A DNA stretch of 64,000 nt from an uncultured Eubacteriales bacterium (GTDB taxonomy: Bacteria; Bacillota; Clostridia; Christensenellales; Aristaeellaceae), in assembly GCA_902764915.1 (NCBI GenBank), contig CACWXY010000009.1:38729-102728 (forward strand). Direction: 5' to 3'. A model generated the notes under the pieces. The model was not told the DNA's origin. It worked only from the letters and a program-made list of their open reading frames with translations, and made no database searches. Shown here piece after piece: positions 43,632 through 51,660 of this stretch. Every line of letters starts with the position of its first letter. The stretch's first letter is position 1. The translations under genes were made by a program, and so were the position numbers.

Positions 43632-43668
43632 ATGCACAGGTTTCCGAGGGAGACAGGAGGTAGCAACC

Positions 43669-44628
43669 ATGTCAGAAAAAGAGAACGGAATGACAGCCGC
43701 TGCAGCGATCATGGAACCGCTCGACGGAAATGTGAATCGCAATTCCAAGGACAGTGTCTTCTGTGAGCTATTCAGCCGCCCGGCTTATTGCCTTCAGCTT
43801 TATCAGGCACTGCATCCCGAAGATACCCATGTGACAGAAGACGACCTGACATTGGTCACGCTCAACAGTCTCATGACGCAGGACCGCTATAATGATCTGG
43901 GATTCCTTGTTCGCGATCACCTGCTTGTCATGGTCGAAGCACAGTCTACTTTCTCTGTCAATATTCTGGTCCGTTTTCTTCTCTATCTTGCGGAAACGTA
44001 TAACCGATACATAAACCGTATGAATCTGAATATCTACGGTTCAAAACGAATCACTCTCCCCTTGCCTGAACTATATGTACTTTATCCCGAGAACCGAGAA
44101 AGCAAACCGGACGAAATCAAGTTGTCCAAAGAGATTTTTGGATTGGATGATGCCAGTCAGGCCTTTGTTGATGTGAAAGCAAAGATCCTGTATGACAGTA
44201 AGCAGGGGGATATCATTAACCAGTATGTTACTTTTGCAAGAGTATTTGATGCGCAGGTAACGACATGGGGATATACCCGAAAAGCAGTCGATGAGACTAT
44301 TCGGATCTGCAGAGACCAAAACGTGCTCAGCAGCTTCCTTGCAGAAGAAGAGGTGGCAAATATTATGTTTACAATGGCTGATCAGGAGAAAGCAAAGAAG
44401 TTCTGGGAAGAAGACCTTCGGAATGAAGGCAGAGCGGAAGGAAAAATCGAAGGCAGAGCGGAAGGAAAAATCGAAGGCAGAGCGGAAGGAAAAATCGAAG
44501 GGATTGAGGAAGGTCTTTTCATTTCTGTACAAACTTTAATGCGTTCAATGCAGATGACCGCCAAGCAGGCAATGGATGCCCTCTGCATTCCAGCGGATAA
44601 GCAAGCTGCTTTTGCGAAATTGCTCTAA
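43669..44628 (+). CDS. Rpn/PD-(D/E)xK-type recombination-promoting nuclease (transposase-like family)
   Basis: A 319-residue protein. Residues about 20-220 match the Rpn/YhgA-like PD-(D/E)xK fold: NSKDSVFCELFS, LGFLVRDHLLVMVEAQS (the E-x-Q form of the nuclease core) and a RFLLYLAETYNRY segment. The variable C-terminal part has three perfect repeats of GRAEGKIE followed by a helix. Relatives RpnA-E cut DNA and increase recA-independent recombination, and they are often multicopy in Clostridia. AGGAGG precedes the ATG. A decayed 3' fragment of a second copy lies 200 bp downstream. Natural length variation in such repeats is common in this family. Confidence 0.85.
   Translation: MSEKENGMTAAAAIMEPLDGNVNRNSKDSVFCELFSRPAYCLQLYQALHPEDTHVTEDDLTLVTLNSLMTQDRYNDLGFLVRDHLLVMVEAQSTFSVNILVRFLLYLAETYNRYINRMNLNIYGSKRITLPLPELYVLYPENRESKPDEIKLSKEIFGLDDASQAFVDVKAKILYDSKQGDIINQYVTFARVFDAQVTTWGYTRKAVDETIRICRDQNVLSSFLAEEEVANIMFTMADQEKAKKFWEEDLRNEGRAEGKIEGRAEGKIEGRAEGKIEGIEEGLFISVQTLMRSMQMTAKQAMDALCIPADKQAAFAKLL
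44428..44499 (+). repeat. Three perfect 24-bp in-frame tandem repeats
   Basis: The unit GGCAGAGCGGAAGGAAAAAT plus CGAA occurs three times without mismatch at 44428, 44452 and 44476, coding for (GRAEGKIE)x3 in the Rpn-type nuclease. Perfect identity suggests recent or ongoing copy-number change by slippage; unit changes keep the frame. Confidence 0.95.
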
Positions 44629-44830
44629 TCCCCTCCTTTTCCAATCTCCCGCTGCTTCTTTTTGCATTGTATCTTCTTGTACGTCCGCATCTTTCTGGCA
44701 ATGCATTTACAATCCCAGCATGGAAGCAGGCAGAAAGAAAGCAGGGAATCTTTTTTTCGGGATTTGATTCAGGATAGGGAGTCATCCCTGCGAAACGAAA
44801 AAGTGTCTCATCCGTTGTCTGTCAAAGGAT

Positions 44831-45042
44831 AAGATGGCAAATACGAGAATTACAATGGCTGATCAGGAAAAGCGATGAAATTCCGGAAAGAAGAGAGCAG
44901 AGGGATGATGGAGGCACAAAAAGAGTATTTACTGCCTTGCATCCACTACGTAATGCAGAATCTGCCATGATCTGCCAATGATGCCATGGCCGCCCGGGAA
45001 ATGCCTCCGGAAGACCGCAGTGCCTTTGCAAAATGGCGCTGA
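44831..45042 (+). pseudogene. Decayed 3' fragment of a second Rpn-type nuclease gene
   Basis: The sequence ATGGCAAATACGAGAATTAC followed by AATGGCTGATCAGGAAAAGC is close to the Rpn gene region coding for VANIMFTMADQEKAKKF. The fragment ends MAAREMPPEDRSAFAKWR-stop, like the live gene's AMDALCIPADKQAAFAKLL-stop. Indels and in-frame stops break it, and the nuclease core is missing. It is best read as a remnant of a tandem copy. The rest of the stretch 44629-45261 holds no gene I can support. Confidence 0.75.
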
Positions 45043-45234
45043 TGCTTACCGGATGATGCGCTTTTCACAGATGGATGGCATCCCCGCTCGCTATTTTTTT
45101 CCGCTTCACACGGTATGAAGAAATGCGCAAACGCGTTATGCCGCCAGAGTGTCTCCCGTATGCATCTCCTGTCGCTTTCTTCATCACTGCACAGTTCGTT
45201 ACCCCTATTGCTGACCCCGGGAGGTTCCCGAGAT

Positions 45235-45240
45235 TATAAT
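45235..45240 (+). promoter_or_regulatory. Candidate -10 of the RhaM-GH28 pair
   Basis: A perfect TATAAT lies 22 bp before the first ATG. The -35 region is weak (TTGCTG is 21 bp upstream), so this is tentative. AAACGCGTT at 45129-45137 could be half of a LacI-type site. Confidence 0.4.
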
Positions 45241-45261
45241 GACAAAGGAAGGATACAAGTT

Positions 45262-45579
45262 ATGGAACGATTTGCCTGGAAAGGCCGCATTAAGGAAGGC
45301 ATGGAAGCAGAGTACAAGCGTCGCCATGATGAAATCTGGCCCGAAATGAAGGAACTGCTGAAAAGCGCAGGCATCGGCAATTACTCCATCTGGTCCGATG
45401 GGCGCGATGTCTTCGGATACTATGAGTGTGAGAAAGGCATCGCGTTTGCCGAGAAAACACAGGCAGGCAGTCCCATTGTCGACCGCTGGAATGCATACAT
45501 GGACGACGTCCTGGAACTTGTCATGGACCCGGTAACCGGTGCGCAGCCCAAGCTCAAGCAAATGTTTTTCCTGGAGTGA
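45262..45579 (+). CDS. L-rhamnose mutarotase family protein
   Basis: A 105-residue ferredoxin-like-fold protein of the RhaM family. The conserved pieces are FAWKGRIKEGMEAEYKRRHDEIWPEM, YSIWSDGRDVFGYYEC and the C-terminal MFFLE. RhaM interconverts alpha and beta L-rhamnose. Being followed at once by a polygalacturonase, it fits release and use of rhamnose from rhamnogalacturonan. Start at 45262 with AAGGAAGG upstream; the frame is open to 45115, but that part has no family match. Confidence 0.85.
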   Translation: MERFAWKGRIKEGMEAEYKRRHDEIWPEMKELLKSAGIGNYSIWSDGRDVFGYYECEKGIAFAEKTQAGSPIVDRWNAYMDDVLELVMDPVTGAQPKLKQMFFLE

Positions 45580-45584
45580 GAAAT

Positions 45585-46928
45585 ATGCAAGTATCGATTC
45601 TTTCCTATGGTGCAGTCCCTGGCGGCGAAATCAACTGTGCCCCCGCCGTACAGAAGGCGATTGACGAGGTCAGCGCAGCCGGCGGCGGACGTGTCACGGT
45701 ACCCGCCGGCGTGTTTCTCTGCGGGTCTGTGCTTCTCAAAAGTCATGTGAATCTTTATCTGGAGAAAGGCGCTGTGCTGCGCTCCAGTCTGAACCCGGAG
45801 GATATCCTTCCCTTTCCGACACCCAAGGATGAGGAAGGGATCGACGGATGGAACGGCGGATTTTTCCTGGGTGCCAGAGACGCTGCGGATATATCCGTAA
45901 CCGGTGAGGGCACGCTTGCCGGTCAGGGCGAGAAAGTATTCTCGGATCCGGATGTGGACCATGGTTTCCATGAATGTCCGAAGCGCTGTGCTCCCTTCCG
46001 TCCGCGGATGACATTGTTTGAAAATATTGAGGATCTCACGATCACCGGTATCACCTTCCTCAATGCCGCCTTCTGGACACTGCATATGGCAGGCTGCCGC
46101 CGGGTGCAGGTGCGGAATATCCGCATCCTCAATGATGACCGCGGCGCCAACAATGACGGGATTGACCCTGACTGCTGTCAGGATGTCATTATCTCCGGCT
46201 GCATGGTCTCTACCGGAGACGATGCTATTGTGCTCAAGTCAACCGGTCCCATGGCCAAGCGCTACGGCGACTGCCGGAATATTGTCATTACCGGCTGCGT
46301 GCTCCACTCCCGCGATTCCGCCTTAAAGATCGGAACCGAAACCCACGGAACCATATCCGATGTCATCTTCTCCGACAGTATTGTGGATCGCTGTTCCCGT
46401 GCGGTCGGTCTCTGGGTGCGCGACGGCGGCAGCGTCGAAAACATTTCCGTCCATCATCTGACCGGTTCGACACGCCGCTATGCCGATGCATATGCGATTC
46501 CCGGGAATCCCGGATGGTGGGGCAAGGGTGAGCCTATCTTTGTCAGCTGTACACCGCGCAAGGGCAAGGAAGGCCAGGTCCCCGGCGTCATCCGCAACCT
46601 TTCCTTCTCCAATATACGCCTGACCTGTGAGAGCAGTCTGTTCCTGGGCGGCGAAAGCTATGCACCGATTGAAAATGTGCGCCTGAATGAAATTGAGATG
46701 ACATTCCGGCATACCGGAACACAGCCCGGAGGCCTCTTTGATGAGCAGCCGTCGGGACGGCATGTCTATCCCCACACCATACCGGCTCTGTACGCGCGTT
46801 CTGTAAACGGACTGCATATGAATCACTGCACCGTCACATTCTGCGGTGAAAAGGAGGCCTGGGATGGCACACTGTGCGAAATGGAGGACTGCGATCATAC
46901 CGACGTGTCCTGGGAAAAGGACACCTGA
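45585..46928 (+). CDS. GH28 polygalacturonase-family glycosidase
   Basis: A 447-residue right-handed beta-helix enzyme. GH28 catalytic motifs are NNDGIDPDCC (D191/D194), STGDDAIVLKS (D212/D213) and SALKIGTETHG (K248). No signal peptide is present, so it probably acts on imported galacturonides as an exo-enzyme rather than on the polymer. The ATG at 45585 has GGAG eight bases before it and lies 5 bp after the RhaM stop. The C-terminal ~60 residues carry several Cys/His without a known motif. A terminator follows. Confidence 0.9.
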   Translation: MQVSILSYGAVPGGEINCAPAVQKAIDEVSAAGGGRVTVPAGVFLCGSVLLKSHVNLYLEKGAVLRSSLNPEDILPFPTPKDEEGIDGWNGGFFLGARDAADISVTGEGTLAGQGEKVFSDPDVDHGFHECPKRCAPFRPRMTLFENIEDLTITGITFLNAAFWTLHMAGCRRVQVRNIRILNDDRGANNDGIDPDCCQDVIISGCMVSTGDDAIVLKSTGPMAKRYGDCRNIVITGCVLHSRDSALKIGTETHGTISDVIFSDSIVDRCSRAVGLWVRDGGSVENISVHHLTGSTRRYADAYAIPGNPGWWGKGEPIFVSCTPRKGKEGQVPGVIRNLSFSNIRLTCESSLFLGGESYAPIENVRLNEIEMTFRHTGTQPGGLFDEQPSGRHVYPHTIPALYARSVNGLHMNHCTVTFCGEKEAWDGTLCEMEDCDHTDVSWEKDT

Positions 46929-46947
46929 TCGGACCTTTCATAAGAAT

Positions 46948-46980
46948 AAGCCGGGAGGATACGCATTCTTCCCGGCTTTT
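46948..46980. terminator. Terminator between GH28 and the convergent amidohydrolase
   Basis: The 9-bp stem aagccggga/tcccggctt (46948-46956 / 46970-46978) ends in a T-run for the plus strand and AT-rich DNA for the minus strand. Confidence 0.75.
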
Positions 46981-47054
46981 CCTGTATTGCTTTTTTGCTG
47001 TCACAGCCAGACTGTCAGGACACAGGTAACTTCACGTATGCCTGAAAACCGCCA

Positions 47055-48203
47055 TCACGCGTTCTCCACCAGCACCTTTCCGTCCACAATCACCGCTCTG
47101 ATGCGCGCATCGCTGATCATGGGATTGTCGGCGCACAGTACAATATCCGCGTCTTTTCCCGCTTCCAGACTGCCGACACGGTCCTCAATCCCGATATGCC
47201 TGGCAGGATTCAGGGTAATCGCCTGCAGTGCCTGGAACGGATCCATGCCGGCTTTCACAGCCAGTCCGGCGCACAGCGGCAGATACTCCTGCGGTATCAC
47301 CGGCGCATCGGTGATAATGGACACCTGCAGTCCGGCAGCCGCCAGAATCCCGGGGGTTGTCCAGGATTTATGCAGCAGTTCCAGCTTGGACGCATGCGTC
47401 AGTGACGGTCCGACCGCAACCGGTACACCGGCTGCCTTCAGTTCGTCCACAATCAGATGCCCTTCCGTACAGTGCTCGATCGTAAGTTTTACGTTAAACT
47501 CTCTGGCAATCCGGATCGCAGTCATAATATCATCGCACCGATGCGCATGCGCTTTCAGCGGGATTTCTCTTCGCAGGACCGGGATCAGGGCTTCCATCTT
47601 CATATCATACTTCGGCTGCTTGGAGATATCATCGCCTGCCGCTTCCTTGCGAAGCATGTAGTCCCGGGCGGCAAACAGCATTTCCCGCAGCTTGGCCGCT
47701 GTCGTCATGCGCGCGGAATCACACTTGTCCTTGTAGCAGCGCTTCGGGTTTTCCCCGAATGCGCATTTCATGGCCACCTCAGGCCGTATCATCGCCTGTT
47801 CCACGGTCCGGCCATACATCTTTACCGCAAGGAATGTCCCGCCCAGCACATTGGCAGACCCGGGCCCAGCCGCTACGGTCGTCACGCCGCCGGCAAGTGC
47901 CATGGGAATCGCGGCATCCATGGGATAATAGCTGTCCATGCCCCGAAGCTGCGGACAGCAGATATCATTCATTTCATTGTAGTCATATGTGCCCCCGGTG
48001 CTTCCGCCATACCCGTCCAGTCCGATATGACTGTGCGCGTCCACAAAGCCGGGATATGCATTCAGGCCCTTTGCATCGAAAACCGTATCCTCACCCGCTG
48101 CTGTCCCGCCTATACTGACAATCTTACCGTCCTTTATGACAATATCGCCCTCAAAGGCATCCCGATGCACCGCATCATGGATCCATGCATTCCGTATAAT
48201 CAT
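47055..48203 (-). CDS. Amidohydrolase family protein (imidazolonepropionase-like)
   Basis: A 382-residue metal hydrolase. FVDAHSHIGLDG gives the HxH pair, IPLKAHAHRCDDI and KLTIEHCTEGH give further His ligands, and IITDAPVIPQE gives the Asp. It differs clearly from the amidohydrolase at 29819. The family hydrolyses C-N bonds of amides and cyclic compounds, and the substrate cannot be read from sequence. The ATG at 48203 has AGGAGCG upstream. It lies downstream of the oxidoreductase gene of operon B with a 120-bp gap that holds a hairpin, so it may be the last, partly separate, gene of that operon. Confidence 0.85.
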   Translation of the reverse strand: MIIRNAWIHDAVHRDAFEGDIVIKDGKIVSIGGTAAGEDTVFDAKGLNAYPGFVDAHSHIGLDGYGGSTGGTYDYNEMNDICCPQLRGMDSYYPMDAAIPMALAGGVTTVAAGPGSANVLGGTFLAVKMYGRTVEQAMIRPEVAMKCAFGENPKRCYKDKCDSARMTTAAKLREMLFAARDYMLRKEAAGDDISKQPKYDMKMEALIPVLRREIPLKAHAHRCDDIMTAIRIAREFNVKLTIEHCTEGHLIVDELKAAGVPVAVGPSLTHASKLELLHKSWTTPGILAAAGLQVSIITDAPVIPQEYLPLCAGLAVKAGMDPFQALQAITLNPARHIGIEDRVGSLEAGKDADIVLCADNPMISDARIRAVIVDGKVLVENA

Positions 48204-48257
48204 GCTGCTTCGCTCCTGTCTGACCTGTCCGTTCCGTATCATGGAAAGTCATGCACA

Positions 48258-48294
48258 GCATGCACCGGAATCATTCGAAGATTCAGGTGCATGC
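48258..48294 (-). other. Hairpin between the oxidoreductase and amidohydrolase genes
   Basis: The 9-bp stem gcatgcacc/ggtgcatgc encloses a 5-bp stem gaatc/gattc. It has no T-run, so it may modulate or process the operon B transcript rather than end it. Confidence 0.45.
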
Positions 48295-48323
48295 CTGCAT
48301 CACTGGCAGGGACTGTGCGGGTC

Positions 48324-49580
48324 TTATGCAAACACAACCGGCTTTCCGCCCGCGAGACGGCTTTCCTCCGCGCCAAGCGCTACCAGATGACTCTCCACCG
48401 AGCGGTCAATCGAGGTCAGTGTACCGCTCACGCCGATCTCCCCGCGGATCAGTTCCATGAATTCCTGCACCAGCCGTGCGTCGCCGCCGCCATGCCCGGA
48501 GAAATCATCGGCCAGTTTCCGTACGTCAATCACCTGGTCCTCCTGTCCGTAGCGCATCACGCGGATCGTGTTCGCCTTCATCTCGCAGTACAGTTCGCCC
48601 ATGGTCCCGCCGACACGCAGCGTACGTCCGCCGTGGGCAGTAAACGCAGTCATGGTAAAGTTCACGGTAGCACCGTCTTCCAGTTCCAGGTTCACCACCT
48701 GATGATCCACCACATTATTGTCGCAGTGATAGACACAGCGTCCATACGGTCCCTCGCGCAGAGCGGCCATCAGCTTTTCCTCGTCAGGCGCAAAGGCCAC
48801 CACATTCTGCGGCCACTCGTCACCAGTGCGCCGGTACTCGCTCAGATAGAAGTCCACCGCATTGTACGGGCAGTCCTTGGCCTTGCAGTCCACACAGCGT
48901 GCCGCGCTTCCCTCGGGCGCATTCTCCGCCCGGAACAGCGAAAGATCGCCAAAGGAGGACACCCGCCGGCAGTGCTTGCCTGTCAGCCACAGAAGGATAT
49001 CCATGTCATGGCAGCATTTCTGGAGAATCATGCAGGACGACAGGTCCGCGTTGCGCCAGTTGCCTCTGACGAAGCTGTGGGCCTGATGCCAGTAGCATAC
49101 CTGCTCCATGGCCTGGATATTGACCACGCGTCCGATGATACCGCTGTCAATCAGCCGCTTGATCTCCTGGTAGAACGGGGTGTAGCGCAGCACATGGCAC
49201 ACGACAACCTTCCTTCCCCGGGAAAGCGCCAGTTCACTGAGTTCCCTGCACTGGTCCGCCTGTGTGGCGATCGGCTTTTCCAGGAGCAGGTCATAGTCCT
49301 TCTCCAGTGCGGCCTTCGCCTCGGTATAATGACAGCGGTCCGGTGTGCAGATCAGCATCACGTCCGCCAAGCGCGGCTGCTCCAGCATTTCCTCCGCGGA
49401 CGCATAGCAGGCGCTCTCCGGAATCCCCGTCAGACGGCGCATGCCCTCCAGCTTTTCCGGATCAATGTCTGCCGCGGCCACAATCTCTGCCTTGTCCTGC
49501 ATGTTCATCAGGATCTTGGAATAGGTATCCTGCCCGCGAGATCCGCACCCCGCTACGGCAATTCTGATTTTTCTGTCCAT
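48324..49580 (-). CDS. Gfo/Idh/MocA-family oxidoreductase
   Basis: A 418-residue NAD(P)-dependent sugar or inositol dehydrogenase-like protein. The Rossmann start is RIAVAGCGSRGQ. EKPIA (101-105) holds the conserved lysine, and KCCHDMDILLWLTG carries the catalytic-type His. A cysteine cluster C229/C232/C237 (RCVDCKAKDCPY) inserted mid-protein occurs in a distinct branch and could bind a metal. In operon B it probably oxidises or epimerises the sugar released by the neighbouring glycosidase. ATG at 49580 has AAAGGAAG upstream; the open frame reaches 49709 only as a shadow. Confidence 0.88.
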   Translation of the reverse strand: MDRKIRIAVAGCGSRGQDTYSKILMNMQDKAEIVAAADIDPEKLEGMRRLTGIPESACYASAEEMLEQPRLADVMLICTPDRCHYTEAKAALEKDYDLLLEKPIATQADQCRELSELALSRGRKVVVCHVLRYTPFYQEIKRLIDSGIIGRVVNIQAMEQVCYWHQAHSFVRGNWRNADLSSCMILQKCCHDMDILLWLTGKHCRRVSSFGDLSLFRAENAPEGSAARCVDCKAKDCPYNAVDFYLSEYRRTGDEWPQNVVAFAPDEEKLMAALREGPYGRCVYHCDNNVVDHQVVNLELEDGATVNFTMTAFTAHGGRTLRVGGTMGELYCEMKANTIRVMRYGQEDQVIDVRKLADDFSGHGGGDARLVQEFMELIRGEIGVSGTLTSIDRSVESHLVALGAEESRLAGGKPVVFA

Positions 49581-49602
49581 GATATATGCTTCCTTTCTCT
49601 GT

Positions 49603-51660
49603 TTACAGCATTCTGAAATCCAGATGCTCCGGCACCGGTGTGTGCGCCTCCGCCCAAGCCAGGCTTTCCGCATCCGCACGCCCGAAGTGGCGAAGCGCAG
49701 CGATCTCAAACCATAGATCCGTCAGCAGCGTGTTCCCTTCGCGCACATCCGTGAGCACAATATCCCCCTGGAGCACCGCTTCCGCCTCCGAAAGCGCGCC
49801 TGTGCGCAGAAGCGCCGCGGCATAATAGGTTCTGACGCGCCCGTCTTCCTTCTGAAGACGCTCCGGCAGTGTCTGATAGAAGGCGAGCATTTCCGTAAAC
49901 TGCCCCACTTCCATTAAGGCTTCCATGGCCTCAATCACCAGGGGCCGGATCGGCTGCATGCGCGCAGCGCGCAGCATCTGCTCCGCGGCCTTTTCCCTGT
50001 CGCCTTCCGCTTTGGAAAGAAGCGCGAGACAGCGCAGCGCCCAGGGATTCTCACTGCGCGCAAGCGATGCCTCATATGCCGCCTGTGCCGTACCCCGGTC
50101 ATCTCTGGCATGCGCCATAACCCCCCGATGATACCATGCAAACCAGTGATCGCCGCCGGTCTGCAGAAGGCTGGCCGTCACCTTGTCCTCCCAGGCTTTC
50201 CCTGTCTGATAGCTCAGCGGTGCCGCCATCGGGTCCGGACAGGGCAGCACGCCCTCTGCCAGCAGCCTTTCCCATGGCTCTGTCTTTTCTCCTGTGCGCA
50301 TGGCCGCCATGTCCAGGCCGGCAGAGGAGAACGCGTCGCCGTACAGCGCGCTGTCAAGCATGCCGAAAGCATCGCCCCTGTGCAGTACATTGCCTGCAGG
50401 CACACTGTCCAGTTCTTCCCGGACCCTCTGATGATAGGCTTCCAGTACCTGTGCGGGCCGCTGCGCATCCAGCGCGCGTGCGGCCGAGCCGACAGCGGCG
50501 CTCCAGTCCGCCCCCTGTACGGCATTCCCGTCCGCCTGCAGCGGACCGTAGGATTCCAGCCAGGAGATCGTCGCATGCCCTGCCATGGGCAGATGCTCCA
50601 GCTGTGTATGGGCAAGCCCTGCCTGCAGCTCAATGTATGCGCTTCCGGGCTCGGAAAGGAAGGTCTGCCAGTGGCGGCCGCCCTGGCCATTACCCCATAC
50701 AAAAAGCTTGCGTCCCCGCAGTTCACCCGTGGATGTCTGGCAGATGCCGTAGCCCTCCCGGTTCAGTGCCGCCAGGAACGGCCGTGTGCCGTCCGGGATA
50801 TCAAAGAAAAAGTCCATGCTCTGGGGCAGTGTCAGCGACCGCGTAATGTCCCAGTCCAGGGTACCCCCGTTCTCCCTGGCCAGACGCGCCGCCTGTCCCC
50901 GGAGCTTGTCCGCTTCCGCCGTCATGTAGGGCACGGGAATCTTGCTCAGCTTGCCGCCATAGCCATATCGGAACGCCTTCTCTGCGGGCACAACCACGCG
51001 GATGTCTTCGCCTTCATTGACCGCCATATTGCTCCACCAGTATACAGCCGTCTCCTCCGGCAGTGTATTGTCTATGCGCACCCGCACATACAGTTCACGG
51101 GCATCCTCCGGAAGGAAGGCTTCCACCCGGTACAGAAGACGCCGCACACGCTCGTACTGATACATGCGCAGCACCGGTGTGCCGTCCGATAACGTCAGCG
51201 CCTCACAGCACATGTCATCACAAGTGTAGGGCGTATGTCCGATAATCCCGCAGTTCCACTCCACGCCCCCGGAAAACCACGCATTGCGCAGAGCCAGGTT
51301 CGCCGGCTGAAAGACGGGATTCCGGTGCAGAAGCTCCTGCCCCCGGTCCTTGTCCGTCAGTGACCAGAGCCGCCCGCCCAGGGTGGGCAGAAAGACCGCC
51401 CTGATATGCGCATTTTCCAGTTCAATTGTCTTGAGCCTGCGCGGTTCGCGGTGACGGTCGTACCCGTCCTGCAGGGTATAGGGCAGTATGGTATGCACCC
51501 GTCCCCAGCCCATGTACCGGGCTTCCTCCGGCGTGACGGTCTCGTAGTCCACCGCAATGCGCGCATGCGCATCACCGGTGCTTCCAAGGTCCGGCAGCGG
51601 GTTTTCCCTTCCCAGTGATGCTGCCCTGATGGTCATTTCAGAAACTGTCAGCTTCGCCAT
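49603..51660 (-). CDS. DUF5107 / tetratricopeptide-repeat carbohydrate-active protein
   Basis: A 685-residue protein. The first ~400 residues are DUF5107-like, a mutarotase/galactose-binding-like beta-sandwich rich in Trp and Tyr (FLPTLGGRLWSLTDKDRGQELLHRN, SGGVEWNCGIIGHTPYT). The rest has TPR-like helical repeats (WFAWYHRGVMAHARDDRGTA, ALRCLALLSKAEGDREKAAE). Such proteins occur beside glycosidases and may act as sugar epimerases or glycosidase partners, but function is unproven. It starts at 51660 with GGGGAGG upstream and overlaps the glycosidase 3' end by 23 bp. Confidence 0.75.
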   Translation of the reverse strand: MAKLTVSEMTIRAASLGRENPLPDLGSTGDAHARIAVDYETVTPEEARYMGWGRVHTILPYTLQDGYDRHREPRRLKTIELENAHIRAVFLPTLGGRLWSLTDKDRGQELLHRNPVFQPANLALRNAWFSGGVEWNCGIIGHTPYTCDDMCCEALTLSDGTPVLRMYQYERVRRLLYRVEAFLPEDARELYVRVRIDNTLPEETAVYWWSNMAVNEGEDIRVVVPAEKAFRYGYGGKLSKIPVPYMTAEADKLRGQAARLARENGGTLDWDITRSLTLPQSMDFFFDIPDGTRPFLAALNREGYGICQTSTGELRGRKLFVWGNGQGGRHWQTFLSEPGSAYIELQAGLAHTQLEHLPMAGHATISWLESYGPLQADGNAVQGADWSAAVGSAARALDAQRPAQVLEAYHQRVREELDSVPAGNVLHRGDAFGMLDSALYGDAFSSAGLDMAAMRTGEKTEPWERLLAEGVLPCPDPMAAPLSYQTGKAWEDKVTASLLQTGGDHWFAWYHRGVMAHARDDRGTAQAAYEASLARSENPWALRCLALLSKAEGDREKAAEQMLRAARMQPIRPLVIEAMEALMEVGQFTEMLAFYQTLPERLQKEDGRVRTYYAAALLRTGALSEAEAVLQGDIVLTDVREGNTLLTDLWFEIAALRHFGRADAESLAWAEAHTPVPEHLDFRML

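Noticed and set aside
45115..45261. 49-residue N-terminal extension of the rhamnose mutarotase
   Set aside because: The extension has no family match and includes the likely promoter. The ATG at 45262 has a good ribosome site and gives the standard length.
47457..49616. 719-codon plus-strand open frame
   Set aside because: It is the antisense shadow of the amidohydrolase and Gfo/Idh genes. It has no domain and a His/Arg-rich composition typical of antisense frames in GC-rich DNA.
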